A stretch of 64,000 bases of DNA from Ampullimonas aquatilis (GCF_049675895.1 NZ_CP183834.1:868001-932000); one strand, 5' to 3'; shown: positions 52,528 to 62,545, counted from the first letter of the stretch. The notes: a model not told the origin generated them from the sequence alone. A program made the numbers and translations.

Positions 52528-53940
52528 ATGCTCAAGATCTATAACACGCTCAGTCGCGACAAAGAAACCTTTCAACCTATCAATGCCAATCAAGTGCGCA
52601 TGTATGTCTGCGGCATGACGGTGTACGACTATTGTCATATTGGTCATGCTCGGGTAATGGTGGTGTTTGATGTTGTGCAGCGCTGGCTCAAGGCCCTGGA
52701 TTATCAAGTGACTTATGTGCGCAATATTACGGATATTGACGACAAGATTATCAAGCGTGCCGTTGAAAATGGTGAAACCACGCGGCAGCTGACGGAGCGT
52801 TTTATTACCGCCATGCACGAAGACGCCGATGCGCTTGGCATTGTGCGCCCCGATCACGAACCACGCGCCACCGAATACGTGCCACAGATGCAAAACCTGA
52901 TCAGTCGTTTGCAAACCAATGGCTTGGCTTATCAGGCTACTGATGGTGATGTGAATTACGCAGTACGCAAATTTGTGGGTTACGGCAAGTTGTCTGGCAA
53001 GTCACTCGATGATTTACGCGCTGGTGAGCGGGTGGATGTGACTGACGCCAAAACCGATCCACTTGATTTTGTACTCTGGAAAAAAGCCAAACTGGATGAA
53101 CCCGCCGAAGTGAAATGGGATTCGCCCTGGGGTCAGGGTCGTCCCGGTTGGCATATTGAATGTTCGGCCATGAGTTGTGCCTTGCTCGGTGAGCAGTTTG
53201 ATATTCATGGCGGCGGTGCCGACTTGCAGTTTCCTCATCACGAAAACGAAATCGCCCAAAGCGAAGGTGCGACCGGCAAGACCTTTGCCAATTACTGGAT
53301 GCACAATGGTTTTGTGCGCGTCGATAACGAAAAGATGTCCAAGTCACTGGGCAACTTTTTCACCATCCGCGAAGTGCTGAAAAAATTTGATGCCGAAGTC
53401 GTGCGCTTTTTTATCTTGCGCGCCCATTACCGCAGTCCGCTCAATTATTCCGATGTGCATATTGATGATGCCCGTCAGGGGCTGACCCGGCTCTACACCA
53501 CTCTCAAAGAAGTGCCACCCGATACCTTGCCGCTCGACAAGACCGAAGCCTACGCCTTGCGTTTTTTTGCCGCCATGAATGATGACTTCAACACGCCTGT
53601 GGCCGTGGCGGTCTTGTTTGATTTGGCGACTGCGGTGAATCGCGATAAATCAGCCACACTGGCACGCCAGCTCAAGGGTTTGGCAGGCTTGCTGGGCATT
53701 GCCCAGCGTGAGCCACTACAATTTTTGCAAGCTGGCATAGCAGGTATGGCCGACGATGGGCCGGGCGCTCAAGGACAAGCTGATCTGGCTGCCTGGGTAG
53801 AAAACCAGATTGCCGCACGTGTGGCCGCCAAACAGGCTAAAAACTTTGCCGAGGCCGACCGGATTCGTACCGAGTTATTGACCAAAGGTGTCGTGCTGGA
53901 AGACAAGCCTGGTGGTGTGACTGAATGGCGTGCTGCGTAA
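52528..53940 (+). CDS. cysS: Cysteinyl-tRNA synthetase
   Basis: 470-residue class I synthetase. HIGH motif in CHIGHARV near 37, zinc ligands (CGMTVYDY, HIECSAMSC, HHENE) and KMSKSLGN near 270. Confidence 0.97.
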   Translation: MLKIYNTLSRDKETFQPINANQVRMYVCGMTVYDYCHIGHARVMVVFDVVQRWLKALDYQVTYVRNITDIDDKIIKRAVENGETTRQLTERFITAMHEDADALGIVRPDHEPRATEYVPQMQNLISRLQTNGLAYQATDGDVNYAVRKFVGYGKLSGKSLDDLRAGERVDVTDAKTDPLDFVLWKKAKLDEPAEVKWDSPWGQGRPGWHIECSAMSCALLGEQFDIHGGGADLQFPHHENEIAQSEGATGKTFANYWMHNGFVRVDNEKMSKSLGNFFTIREVLKKFDAEVVRFFILRAHYRSPLNYSDVHIDDARQGLTRLYTTLKEVPPDTLPLDKTEAYALRFFAAMNDDFNTPVAVAVLFDLATAVNRDKSATLARQLKGLAGLLGIAQREPLQFLQAGIAGMADDGPGAQGQADLAAWVENQIAARVAAKQAKNFAEADRIRTELLTKGVVLEDKPGGVTEWRAA

Positions 53941-53943
53941 ATT

Positions 53944-54591
53944 ATGGCGAGTAAATCAGCCAACCCCAAGGTGATGGTGCCCGATTACTGGGCCGCGGCG
54001 TGTAACGAGCTGATGGCGCGTGATCGGGTGCTCAAGCGGCTGATTCCGCAATTTGGTGAAGCCATGCTGACTTCTCGCGGCGATCCGTTTGTGACTTTGG
54101 CGCGCTCCATCATCGGTCAGCAGATTTCGGTGAAGGCTGCCGAAACCATCTGGCAACGCTTTCTAGGGGCCTGTCCTGCGCTGACCCCCGCCAATCTGCT
54201 CAAACTGGATGGTGAGCAACTGAAGGCTTGCGGCCTGTCCAAGCGCAAGGTGGAATATGTGCATGATCTGGCGCACCATTTCAATTTGGGCGAGTTGCAC
54301 GTCAAGTGCTGGGACGAGATGGACGACGAGGCCATCATCGCCGAACTGACTGCAATCCGAGGTATTGGCCGCTGGACTGCCGAAATGTTTTTGATTTTTA
54401 ATCTGATGCGTCCCGATGTATTCCCCATTGATGACCTGGGACTCATGAAAGGTATCAGCCTGAGCTATTTTGGCGGTGAGCCTGTCTCGCGCCACGATGC
54501 CCGTGAAGTGGCGGCCAACTGGGAGCCCTGGCGTTCTGTGGCCACCTGGTATATGTGGCGTAGTCTGGACCCTTTGCCGGTGGCATATTGA
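53944..54591 (+). CDS. DNA-3-methyladenine glycosylase (AlkA-like)
   Basis: 215-residue HhH-GPD glycosylase without the AlkA N-terminal domain. The hairpin and catalytic region reads IRGIGRWTAEMFLIFNL followed by the aspartate in PIDDLGL. Follows cysS by three bases. Confidence 0.9.
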   Translation: MASKSANPKVMVPDYWAAACNELMARDRVLKRLIPQFGEAMLTSRGDPFVTLARSIIGQQISVKAAETIWQRFLGACPALTPANLLKLDGEQLKACGLSKRKVEYVHDLAHHFNLGELHVKCWDEMDDEAIIAELTAIRGIGRWTAEMFLIFNLMRPDVFPIDDLGLMKGISLSYFGGEPVSRHDAREVAANWEPWRSVATWYMWRSLDPLPVAY

Positions 54592-54607
54592 TTTGCTATA
54601 AATCAAC

Positions 54608-54688
54608 ATACTGATAGGGTGTACCATTAAAATCTATCTTCTTAAGTGCGTATAATGGATATAGTTTAAAATACACCCTGAATGTATT
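54608..54688 (-). repeat. Dispersed 80-bp element, copy 3 (inverted)
   Basis: On the minus strand: left end ATACATTCAGGGTGTA, core ATACGCACTT, right end TACACCCTATCAGTAT. Inverted relative to the others. Between the glycosylase gene and accA, outside the nif island. Confidence 0.8.
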
Positions 54689-54786
54689 AATTTGACCGTG
54701 GATTGATGCTGCAAAAAAAGCTTGGCAGGATGATCGCCAATGCGCATAATCCGCTTCCCGAGTCTTAACTCAACCTAGGAGCGACG

Positions 54787-55761
54787 ATGAGCAAAACCGC
54801 TTTTCTCGACTTTGAGGCACCAATTGCCGAGCTCGAAGGCAAAATCGACGAACTTCGTTTTGTGCAGGATGATTCTGCCGTGGATATTTCGGATGAAATT
54901 TCCCGCCTTGCTCAAAAAAGTCAGCAACTGACCAAAGATATTTACGCCAAGCTCACACCTTGGCAGGTTTCCCAGATCGCCCGTCATCCGCAACGTCCTT
55001 ACACGTTCGATTACGTCAACGATATCTTCACCGATTTTCATGAATTGCATGGTGACCGCTCCTTTGCCGATGACTTGGCGATTGTGGGCGGCCTGGCACG
55101 TTTCAATGGCCAGCCCTGCATGGTGATCGGCCATCAAAAAGGCCGTGATACCAAAGAACGTGGTTTGCGCAACTTTGGTATGCCGCGCCCTGAAGGTTAT
55201 CGCAAGGCTGAGCGCTTTATGCGGCTGGCTGAAAAATTCAATATTCCCATTTTTACCTTTGTCGATACACCCGGCGCTTACCCTGGTATTGGTGCAGAAG
55301 AGCGTGGTCAGTCAGAGGCGATCGGTAAAAATCTGTATGTGATGGCAGAACTCAAAGTGCCCCTGATTGCCACCATCATTGGTGAGGGTGGTTCGGGTGG
55401 TGCATTGGCAATTGCTGTTGGCGATGTGTTGCTGATGTTGCAATACGCCACTTACTCGGTGATTTCACCAGAAGGTTGTGCCTCCATTTTGTGGAAGACT
55501 GCCGAGCGTGCTGCTGATGCGGCCGAAGCATTGGGTTTGACAGCGCACCGCTTGAAGGCCTTGGGTCTGGTTGACAAGATTGTCAGCGAACCTTTGGGTG
55601 GCGCACATCGTGATCCCAAACAAATGGCTGGCATGCTCAAACGTGCCTTGGCTGAATCACTGCGTCAGGTTTCCGGCATGAAACCCAAGGAGCTGATTGC
55701 CCGTCGTCACGAACGCCTGATGAGCTATGGCAAATTCAAGGAAATGGGCGTAGAAGAATAA
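54787..55761 (+). CDS. accA: Acetyl-CoA carboxylase carboxyltransferase alpha
   Basis: 324 residues, usual length. PRPEGYRKAERFMRLAEKF, FVDTPGAYPGIGAEERGQSEAI and GEGGSGGALAI are the carboxyltransferase signatures. TAGGAG before the ATG. Confidence 0.97.
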   Translation: MSKTAFLDFEAPIAELEGKIDELRFVQDDSAVDISDEISRLAQKSQQLTKDIYAKLTPWQVSQIARHPQRPYTFDYVNDIFTDFHELHGDRSFADDLAIVGGLARFNGQPCMVIGHQKGRDTKERGLRNFGMPRPEGYRKAERFMRLAEKFNIPIFTFVDTPGAYPGIGAEERGQSEAIGKNLYVMAELKVPLIATIIGEGGSGGALAIAVGDVLLMLQYATYSVISPEGCASILWKTAERAADAAEALGLTAHRLKALGLVDKIVSEPLGGAHRDPKQMAGMLKRALAESLRQVSGMKPKELIARRHERLMSYGKFKEMGVEE

Positions 55762-55819
55762 GCTGCGAGAATAAGCCGCACTTCGTAGTCTCTGTTTGCT
55801 ACGCCACCATTGACACCAG

Positions 55820-55847
55820 GAGCCGCTTAGCGGCTCTTGTTATTTTT
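55820..55847 (+). terminator. Terminator directly before tilS
   Basis: Stem GAGCCGC / GCGGCTC, loop TTA, followed by TTGTTATTTTT which runs into the tilS ATG. Its place suggests termination after accA with read-through or a separate tilS promoter. Confidence 0.7.
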
Positions 55848-57218
55848 ATGACTGATTCCTCTCATCCACCTTCATCCGCGCTGGCAGACACCTTGCTGCA
55901 GGGCTTGGCTCAGCGCATGCAAGCGCCGCTGGTGCTGGCGTTATCAGGTGGACGCGACTCCATCGTCATGCTGCATTGTCTGGCTAATCTGGCCAGGCAA
56001 TACCCATTTCAATGGCACGCCGTTCATGTTCATCATGGCCTGTCTGCCAATGCGGATGCCTGGGCTCAATTTTGTGTCGATGCCACACGCGCATTGGGTG
56101 GTGAGTGCACGGTCAAACATCTGGATGCATCACACATCAAGGCGTTGGGTAAATCGGTTGGTATTGAAGATGCTGCTCGTCAATTGCGCTATGCTGCACT
56201 GGGTGAGGTTTGTCGCGCCGTGGGTAGCCATACGGTGCTCACGGCGCATCATCGGGATGATCAGGCCGAAACCGTCTTGCTCAATCTCTTGCGGGGTAGT
56301 GGTCTGGCAGGTTTGTCAGCCATGCCTATGCAGGCTGATGTGACACAGCATGGCTTTCAGCTGGTGCGGCCTTGGCTTGATCAACCAGTGGCTTTGCTGG
56401 CCGAGTATGTGACCATGCATCAGCTCAGGCACATTGAAGACGAGTCCAATTTTGATACGCGTTTTACGCGCAACAAAATTCGTCATGAAATCATGCCCAT
56501 TCTGGCTGAGCATTTTGCCGGGTATGACTTATTGTTAGTGCGCACCGCCCGTCATGCTGCACAAGCGCAACGCTTGCTTGATGAGTTGGCGCACAGCGAT
56601 TTGCAAGCGGTTTGCGCGAGCGATGGCAGTGCGAGCCGAACCATGCTGACCGCCTTGAGTGAAGACCGACTGACCAATCTGCTGCGTTATTGGTTGAGTA
56701 GCATGCAGGTACGCACACCGAGCGAGGCACGTTTGACTCAATGGATTCATCAGATCAGGACTGCGCATGATAATGCGCATATCCAGCTGCCTCACGAGGA
56801 CGGGGCATTGCGCAGTTACCGCGATCGGCTTTACTGGGTGACGGACATGCCGGTTTGCGAGAGCATCTTGCAGATCGACACCATCCTGTTCAACGCGCAG
56901 GGCGTGGCACGAATTGCCTTGCCACAATGGGGTGGTTTTTTGCAGATGCAGATTGATCCCAGGCTGACCCAGGATTTGGCGATTGGCTGGCAAGTGCGTC
57001 CTCGTAGCGGTGGCGAGCGCTTTAAAGCCTATCCCAAACGGCCCTCCAAAATTCTCAAGCAATGGTACGAAGAGGCTGCCATCCCGCTCTGGCAGCGGCA
57101 TGGGCCGATGCTCTGGTTTGGCGAACAACTGGTTTGGGTGGCTCATTTAGGCCTGGATTGTCGCTCACCAGAAGGATTGCTGGCAATTGAATGGCACACA
57201 ACTGGCAAGCCAGTCTGA
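55848..57218 (+). CDS. tilS: tRNA(Ile)-lysidine synthase
   Basis: 456 residues with the PP-loop ALSGGRDS near 33, HVHHGLSANAD and the HHRDDQAETVLLNLLRGSGL region, then a TilS-type C-terminal domain (RPRSGGERFKAYPKRPSKILKQW). No ribosome binding site is visible, only the T-tract of the terminator. Confidence 0.95.
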   Translation: MTDSSHPPSSALADTLLQGLAQRMQAPLVLALSGGRDSIVMLHCLANLARQYPFQWHAVHVHHGLSANADAWAQFCVDATRALGGECTVKHLDASHIKALGKSVGIEDAARQLRYAALGEVCRAVGSHTVLTAHHRDDQAETVLLNLLRGSGLAGLSAMPMQADVTQHGFQLVRPWLDQPVALLAEYVTMHQLRHIEDESNFDTRFTRNKIRHEIMPILAEHFAGYDLLLVRTARHAAQAQRLLDELAHSDLQAVCASDGSASRTMLTALSEDRLTNLLRYWLSSMQVRTPSEARLTQWIHQIRTAHDNAHIQLPHEDGALRSYRDRLYWVTDMPVCESILQIDTILFNAQGVARIALPQWGGFLQMQIDPRLTQDLAIGWQVRPRSGGERFKAYPKRPSKILKQWYEEAAIPLWQRHGPMLWFGEQLVWVAHLGLDCRSPEGLLAIEWHTTGKPV

Positions 57219-57365
57219 CAATGCGTTAAAATAGTGGGCTTTTGTGCGGCATCCATTTACGAGTTTAGATCGGTGCCAGCATGATGACCATGAAGCAAAC
57301 TGGTACTTGATCAAGCTTGCCACTTTGTTTCATCATGATTAATCGAATGTATCTTCAACAAGCTC

Positions 57366-58610
57366 ATGGCTCTCATAGTTCATAAATACGGTGGTACCTC
57401 AATGGGCTCCACCGAGCGCATCAAAAACGTCGCCCGTCGGGTTGCCAAGTGGCAGAAGGCAGGTCATCAAATCGTCGTAGTGCCGTCAGCCATGTCTGGC
57501 GAGACCAACCGTCTGATTGGCTTGGCCAAAGAGCTGCAGGCTCAGCCTGACCCGCGTGAGCTCGATATGCTGGCTTCCACCGGTGAACAGGTTTCCGTGG
57601 CATTGCTGGCGATGGCGCTCAAAGCCTTAGATCTCAAGGCCAAAAGCTACGCTGGTTGGCAAGTGCCGGTTAAAACTGATTCGGCCTTTACCAAAGCGCG
57701 TATTCAATCGATTGATGATGTCAATATCCGTCAAGATCTGGCCGATGGTGCAGTCGTTATCATCACGGGTTTTCAAGGCGTTGATGCCAATAACAACATC
57801 ACCACCCTGGGGCGCGGTGGTTCTGATACTTCAGCAGTCGCTGTTGCAGCAGCGCTCAAGGCGGAAGAATGTCTGATTTATACCGATGTGGATGGTGTTT
57901 ATACGACTGATCCACGTGTCGTGAGCGATGCTAAACGTCTCAAGACCATCACTTTTGAAGAAATGCTCGAAATGGCGAGCCTGGGTTCTAAAGTATTGCA
58001 GATTCGCTCGGTTGAGTTTGCTGGCAAATACAATGTCAAAACCCGCGTACTTTCGAGCTTGACAGACCCACTCATACCGCTGGAAGAAGAAGCGAATTCT
58101 GGCACCCTGATTACTTTTGAGGAAGACAACACCATGGAACAGGCCGTTATTTCCGGCATTGCCTTTAACCGTGACGAAGCCAAAATTACCGTACTGGGCG
58201 TGCCTGATAAGCCTGGTATTGCCTATCAGATTCTTGGGCCGGTCGCTGCTGCCAATTTGGAAGTCGATATGATCATCCAAAACATGGGTGTGGCCGGTAA
58301 AACTGATTTTACCTTTACCGTTGCGCGTGGCGAATACCAGAAAGCATTTGATATCCTCACCAGTCTGAAGGCTCAAATCGGTGCTGAGCAAATTGTGGGG
58401 GACGCCAAGGTATCCAAGGTATCAGTAGTCGGTGTGGGCATGCGTTCCCATGTAGGAATCGCCAGCAATATGTTCAAAACGCTCTCTGATGAAGGCATCA
58501 ATATCCAGATGATCTCAACCTCAGAAATCAAGATTTCTGTGCTGATTGATGAAAAGTATATGGAATTGGCCGTTCGCGCTCTTCATAAAGCCTTTGAACT
58601 TGATCAATAA
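57366..58610 (+). CDS. lysC: Aspartokinase
   Basis: 414 residues. KYGGTSMGS at the start, the GRGGSDTSAVAVA nucleotide region near 142 and two C-terminal ACT domains (from about 265). First step of lysine, threonine and methionine synthesis. Confidence 0.96.
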   Translation: MALIVHKYGGTSMGSTERIKNVARRVAKWQKAGHQIVVVPSAMSGETNRLIGLAKELQAQPDPRELDMLASTGEQVSVALLAMALKALDLKAKSYAGWQVPVKTDSAFTKARIQSIDDVNIRQDLADGAVVIITGFQGVDANNNITTLGRGGSDTSAVAVAAALKAEECLIYTDVDGVYTTDPRVVSDAKRLKTITFEEMLEMASLGSKVLQIRSVEFAGKYNVKTRVLSSLTDPLIPLEEEANSGTLITFEEDNTMEQAVISGIAFNRDEAKITVLGVPDKPGIAYQILGPVAAANLEVDMIIQNMGVAGKTDFTFTVARGEYQKAFDILTSLKAQIGAEQIVGDAKVSKVSVVGVGMRSHVGIASNMFKTLSDEGINIQMISTSEIKISVLIDEKYMELAVRALHKAFELDQ

Positions 58611-58658
58611 ATTTGACCAGACCTAGCTAAGCCGGTTATCATTCCGCTTCTCATTGTT

Positions 58659-58752
58659 GGAGACGTGGCCGAGAGGTCGAAGGCACTCCCCTGCTAAGGG
58701 AGCATGTGGGCTTAAACCTGCATCGAGGGTTCGAATCCCTCCGTCTCCGCCA
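58659..58752 (+). tRNA. tRNA-Ser (anticodon GCU)
   Basis: Cloverleaf with acceptor GGAGACG / CGTCTCC and encoded GCCA end. The anticodon loop CTGCTAA gives GCU. It has a long variable arm (class II) and a T-arm GAGGGTTCGAATCCCTC. Follows lysC, as in many betaproteobacteria. Confidence 0.97.
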
Positions 58753-58760
58753 AAAAATAT

Positions 58761-58788
58761 ACCCCGCGTAAGCGGGGTTTGTTTTTTC
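58761..58788 (+). terminator. Terminator after tRNA-Ser
   Basis: Stem CCCCGC / GCGGGG with a GTAA loop followed by TTTGTTTTTT. Confidence 0.92.
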
Positions 58789-58820
58789 TATTTTCTATTT
58801 CCTGATCTTCAGACGCTTAA

Positions 58821-58851
58821 AAATAAACCCGCTATGGCGGGTTTATTTGTT
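58821..58851. terminator. Bidirectional terminator
   Basis: Twelve-base perfect stem AAATAAACCCGC / GCGGGTTTATTT with a TATG loop, between the tRNA and the convergent hydroxylase gene. Confidence 0.85.
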
Positions 58852-58857
58852 CTTATT

Positions 58858-59643
58858 TTAAGCGCTCACTGGTTTGCGGCCAGTTAGTCCTGGGTTGAGC
58901 AACTTTTCGCTATGTGTCTCCGCTCTTGCATCCTGGGGATGATCGGCGTGAACATCCTTTAAAAGCAGCAGATCGACTACACGGGTTTCGCGCATGGAGT
59001 CAAAGCCGCAGATCACCTCGGGCTCGTCGGGGCGGGGATTCCGAAAAGTCCCAAAAATCATATCCCATAAAGGAATGGAGTAATTGTATTTGTGCGAGTG
59101 CATTTCATGGTGTAGTCGATGCGCTTCTGGGCGCTGTAGAAAGTATCCAACCCAGTAGGGGGTGCGGATATTGGCATGGGTAAAGAAGTCGTAGGCAACC
59201 TCGATGACATAAAACATGCTGATCGATTTGGCGGATAGTCCTAACGCCCAGAGTACTGACGAGCCAATCAAGATATTGACAATGCTGTCCAGTGGGTGAC
59301 CATAGTAGGTCGTCAATGCTTCAATTCGCTCGGGACTGTGGTGCACTTGATGGAGGCGCCACAGGCGGTTGTTTTTGTGCATTGCCCAGTGCCACCAGTG
59401 TTGAAAAAACTGAAAGCTGATAAACGCTAATATGCCGCCAGAAATTGGATGCAGATTGCTGAATATGGTTTGGTTTTGATGGCTGGCAAACCAGCCCCCC
59501 CACAATTGATCAGCTAACCACGACAAGGGGAAGCCAAGACCAATAAAAAAGGCCGCACGTAAATACCAGTAACTCGTTTTGGGTTGGGAGCGGGCTGCAA
59601 AGAAAAATTCCAGCAGGATAAATAAGGCTAGGTATTTGAACAT
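58858..59643 (-). CDS. Fatty acid hydroxylase / sterol desaturase family membrane protein
   Basis: 261 residues with about four to five membrane segments and the histidine boxes HWAMH, HQVHH and HRLHHEMH of the di-iron membrane oxygenases. Substrate unknown; hopanoid, lipid or carotenoid targets are all possible. The C-terminal 35 residues are soluble and variable. Confidence 0.88.
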   Translation of the reverse strand: MFKYLALFILLEFFFAARSQPKTSYWYLRAAFFIGLGFPLSWLADQLWGGWFASHQNQTIFSNLHPISGGILAFISFQFFQHWWHWAMHKNNRLWRLHQVHHSPERIEALTTYYGHPLDSIVNILIGSSVLWALGLSAKSISMFYVIEVAYDFFTHANIRTPYWVGYFLQRPEAHRLHHEMHSHKYNYSIPLWDMIFGTFRNPRPDEPEVICGFDSMRETRVVDLLLLKDVHADHPQDARAETHSEKLLNPGLTGRKPVSA

Positions 59644-59759
59644 GATATTTCCCCAAGCAATTCTGAACAGGCCAAAATTTGCCCGTGTTTGTTAGGTATT
59701 ACTATTTATTTTTTTAAGCAAGACCTCTGCCTACTATTGTGCTGATTTACGCTTGTTCA

Positions 59760-60605
59760 TCATGCAGCAAGTTGGGCTGGTTTTGCGCAGTGTGGGCATT
59801 GAATGGGAGGTTGGTAGAGTAGGGAGGCTTGTTCCTCTACTGTGACGACCGAGCGGCAGGCAAAACACTGTAATGCGCCTGCAGGTTCCAGTTTTGGTGT
59901 CAGTGCAGTTCGATAGTCAAAAACAAAACAATCACCATTGTAGTGAGCGCCACCGACCTCTTCAAAGTATTTCAAAATGCCCCCTTCCAGTTGAAGAGTA
60001 TGTTCCAGTCCTATTTCACGCATATGAATCGCCGCTTTTTCACAGCGGATCCCGCCAGTACAAAACGAGACAATGGTCTTGTCGGCTAATTGTTCTTTAT
60101 GCTTTGCAATGACGTCAGGAAATTCGCTGAACTTCGTGATACGGTAATCAATGGCATTTTCAAAGGTGCCAACATCGACTTCAAAAGCATTGCGGGTGTC
60201 CAGCATGACAACAGGACGACCGGTATCATCATGGCCGACATCCAGCCAGCGTTTCAATGTTGGAGCATCAACGGAGGGTGCGCGGCCTTTCTCTGGTTTG
60301 ATCACTGGCATTTTCATGGTGATGATTTCCCGTTTGAGTTTCACCAACATCCGGTTGAACGGCTGTGAATCGGAAATACTTTCTTTGGGAGTAATGTCAG
60401 AAAACCGCTCATCTCTTTTTAACCATTCCATAAAGCCATCAATGGCAGAGCGTGAACCAGCCAGAAACATATTGATGCCTTCAGGGCTTAAAAGAATGGT
60501 GCCTTTTAGTTTGAGTTGCCCTGTAATATCCTGAAAGTGGGGACGCAGTGCTTCGGTATCATTCAGGGTGACAAATTTATAAGCGGATATGTTGATGATT
60601 TGCAT
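59760..60605 (-). CDS. trhO: tRNA uridine(34) hydroxylase (rhodanese type)
   Basis: 281 residues. An N-terminal ferredoxin-like domain is followed by rhodanese domain LDTRNAFEVDVGTFENA with the active loop FCTGGIRCEKA near 190 to 200, then a C-terminal segment with two CxxC pairs (QCFACRS, QCPHCAK). Makes 5-hydroxyuridine at tRNA position 34. Confidence 0.92.
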   Translation of the reverse strand: MQIINISAYKFVTLNDTEALRPHFQDITGQLKLKGTILLSPEGINMFLAGSRSAIDGFMEWLKRDERFSDITPKESISDSQPFNRMLVKLKREIITMKMPVIKPEKGRAPSVDAPTLKRWLDVGHDDTGRPVVMLDTRNAFEVDVGTFENAIDYRITKFSEFPDVIAKHKEQLADKTIVSFCTGGIRCEKAAIHMREIGLEHTLQLEGGILKYFEEVGGAHYNGDCFVFDYRTALTPKLEPAGALQCFACRSVVTVEEQASLLYQPPIQCPHCAKPAQLAA

Positions 60606-60929
60606 ACGGGTTCTGTCTTGGGAATGAGTTGATGTCCGGCTTATCGTTAAGTCCGATCATGTCGTCTTACATTGTGCAGTTGCTGCAAGAAGCAATGAAT
60701 TCGCTGACCCATCATTTTAAAGAAAGTCCCGTCTGAACAGGAGAAAAGTTAGAGGCTAGCCTTGCTTTAGCTCAAATTAATATTAATTCAGTTGAATTGG
60801 TTGCTTATCCATTATGAGGTACATCATGTGGTACATTTTTTAGATCGTTTAGCGATGTAATTATTGTGAATTACTCGAATTTTTTACTGTGATAAAGGTA
60901 GAATGTGGTGTTTTTAATGAAAAAACGTC
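60606..60929. other. Intergenic stretch before minC
   Basis: About 324 bp between divergent trhO and minC. AT-rich, with no gene, clear terminator or repeat that I can support. Confidence 0.4.
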
Positions 60930-61697
60930 ATGACGCATAAAGAAGCGCCTATTTTCGAACTTCGGGGAAGTCAGGTTGATGCCTTGCTTTTTATCCCGAA
61001 AACCAACGATCTGGCAGTCATTCGCGCTGAATTGACGCAGCGTTTCGAATCTGCACCTGATTTTTTTTCCAATGATGCGGTGGCACTCGATATGCGTCGA
61101 CTTGAGGATGGACAAAGTCTGTCACTTCAAGAGCTGGCTGCATTATTAAAGGAATTCGGTATGCAGCCAATTGGTGTTGTAGGCCATGCGGCACAACAAG
61201 TCTGGATGCAAGAAAGTGGATTAACCATTCTTGAAAATCATGAACGGCGGGTAGAGCGCTCAGGTAAGGTATTGGACACGGCTGAAGAAGAGCAAACCGT
61301 GGCTCATACTGAAGCTGAAACATTCTCGGCTGACAATCAGGCTGTGCCAGCAAATGTATTGCAAATGGCAACTCGAATTGATAAGCCTTTACGATCTGGG
61401 CAGCGAGTTTATGCGCCTGGTGATTTATTGGTTTTAGAGTTGGTCAGTCATGGTGCAGAAATCATTGCTGAAGGTAACATTTATGTTTACGCTCCCTTGC
61501 GCGGCAGGGCTTTGGCAGGAGTAAGAGGCAATACCGAGGCACGGATTTTTTGTACTTGCCTTGAAGCTGAGTTGATTTCCGTGGCGGGTATTTATCGCAC
61601 CACAGATAATCCTTTGCCTGACGATGTTTTGGGTAAACCAGCACAAATTCGACTCATCGATGAAAAATTGGTGATTGAACCGCTCAGGCTCAAGTAG
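60930..61697 (+). CDS. minC: Septum site-determining protein MinC
   Basis: 255 residues. N-terminal FtsZ-inhibiting domain, a charged linker (about 105 to 150), then the beta-helical C-terminal domain with PLRSGQRVYAPGDLLVL and YVYAPLRGRALAG. Opens minCDE. Confidence 0.95.
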   Translation: MTHKEAPIFELRGSQVDALLFIPKTNDLAVIRAELTQRFESAPDFFSNDAVALDMRRLEDGQSLSLQELAALLKEFGMQPIGVVGHAAQQVWMQESGLTILENHERRVERSGKVLDTAEEEQTVAHTEAETFSADNQAVPANVLQMATRIDKPLRSGQRVYAPGDLLVLELVSHGAEIIAEGNIYVYAPLRGRALAGVRGNTEARIFCTCLEAELISVAGIYRTTDNPLPDDVLGKPAQIRLIDEKLVIEPLRLK

Positions 61698-61724
61698 CCG
61701 AGCAATAACAAGAAAGGGAAATAG

Positions 61725-62540
61725 ATGGCAAAAATAATTGTCGTAACCTCAGGTAAGGGCGGAGTTGGCAAGACGACGACGAGTGCCAGCTTTTCATCGG
61801 GTTTGGCTATGCGTGGTCATAAGACTGCCGTCATTGACTTTGATGTGGGGTTGCGCAATCTTGATCTGATCATGGGTTGTGAACGTCGCGTTGTTTATGA
61901 TCTGATCAATGTGATTCATGGTGAGGCCAATCTTAATCAGGCGCTGATTAAGGATAAGAAATGTGAGAATCTTTATATTCTTCCAGCATCACAAACTCGC
62001 GACAAAGAGGCATTGACACAGGAAGGCGTCGAAAAGGTCTTGAATGATCTGGCTGCGATGGGTTTTGAGTACATTATTTGTGATTCACCTGCAGGTATTG
62101 AGACTGGCGCTTTGCTTGCCATGCATTTTGCTGATGAAGCACTGATTGTGACTAATCCAGAAGTGTCATCGGTTCGTGACTCAGATCGAATTCTCGGAAT
62201 TCTGGGTTCCAAGACTAAGCGCGCAATTGAAGGTGCTGAACCGATCAAAGAGCATTTGCTGATTACGCGCTATAACCCCAAGCGTGTTTCTGATGGCGAG
62301 ATGTTATCTTTGAATGACATTCAAGAAATCCTGCGAATTGATTTGATTGGTGTGATTCCTGAGTCCGAAAGTGTTCTGCAAGCCTCCAATCAGGGCGTTC
62401 CGGCTGTGTATCTGGAAGGTTCGGATGTGTCTGAGGCCTACAAAGATGTGATTGATCGTTTCCTCGGTAAAGACAAGCCGCTGCGCTTTATAGATTATCA
62501 AAAGCCGGGTTTGCTGCAACGTCTTTTCCGCAGTAAGTAA
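61725..62540 (+). CDS. minD: Septum site-determining ATPase MinD
   Basis: 271 residues. Deviant Walker A GKGGVGKTT at the start, DFDVGLRNLD, and a C-terminal amphipathic membrane-targeting end (KPGLLQRLFRSK). Confidence 0.97.
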   Translation: MAKIIVVTSGKGGVGKTTTSASFSSGLAMRGHKTAVIDFDVGLRNLDLIMGCERRVVYDLINVIHGEANLNQALIKDKKCENLYILPASQTRDKEALTQEGVEKVLNDLAAMGFEYIICDSPAGIETGALLAMHFADEALIVTNPEVSSVRDSDRILGILGSKTKRAIEGAEPIKEHLLITRYNPKRVSDGEMLSLNDIQEILRIDLIGVIPESESVLQASNQGVPAVYLEGSDVSEAYKDVIDRFLGKDKPLRFIDYQKPGLLQRLFRSK

Positions 62541-62545
62541 GGAGC

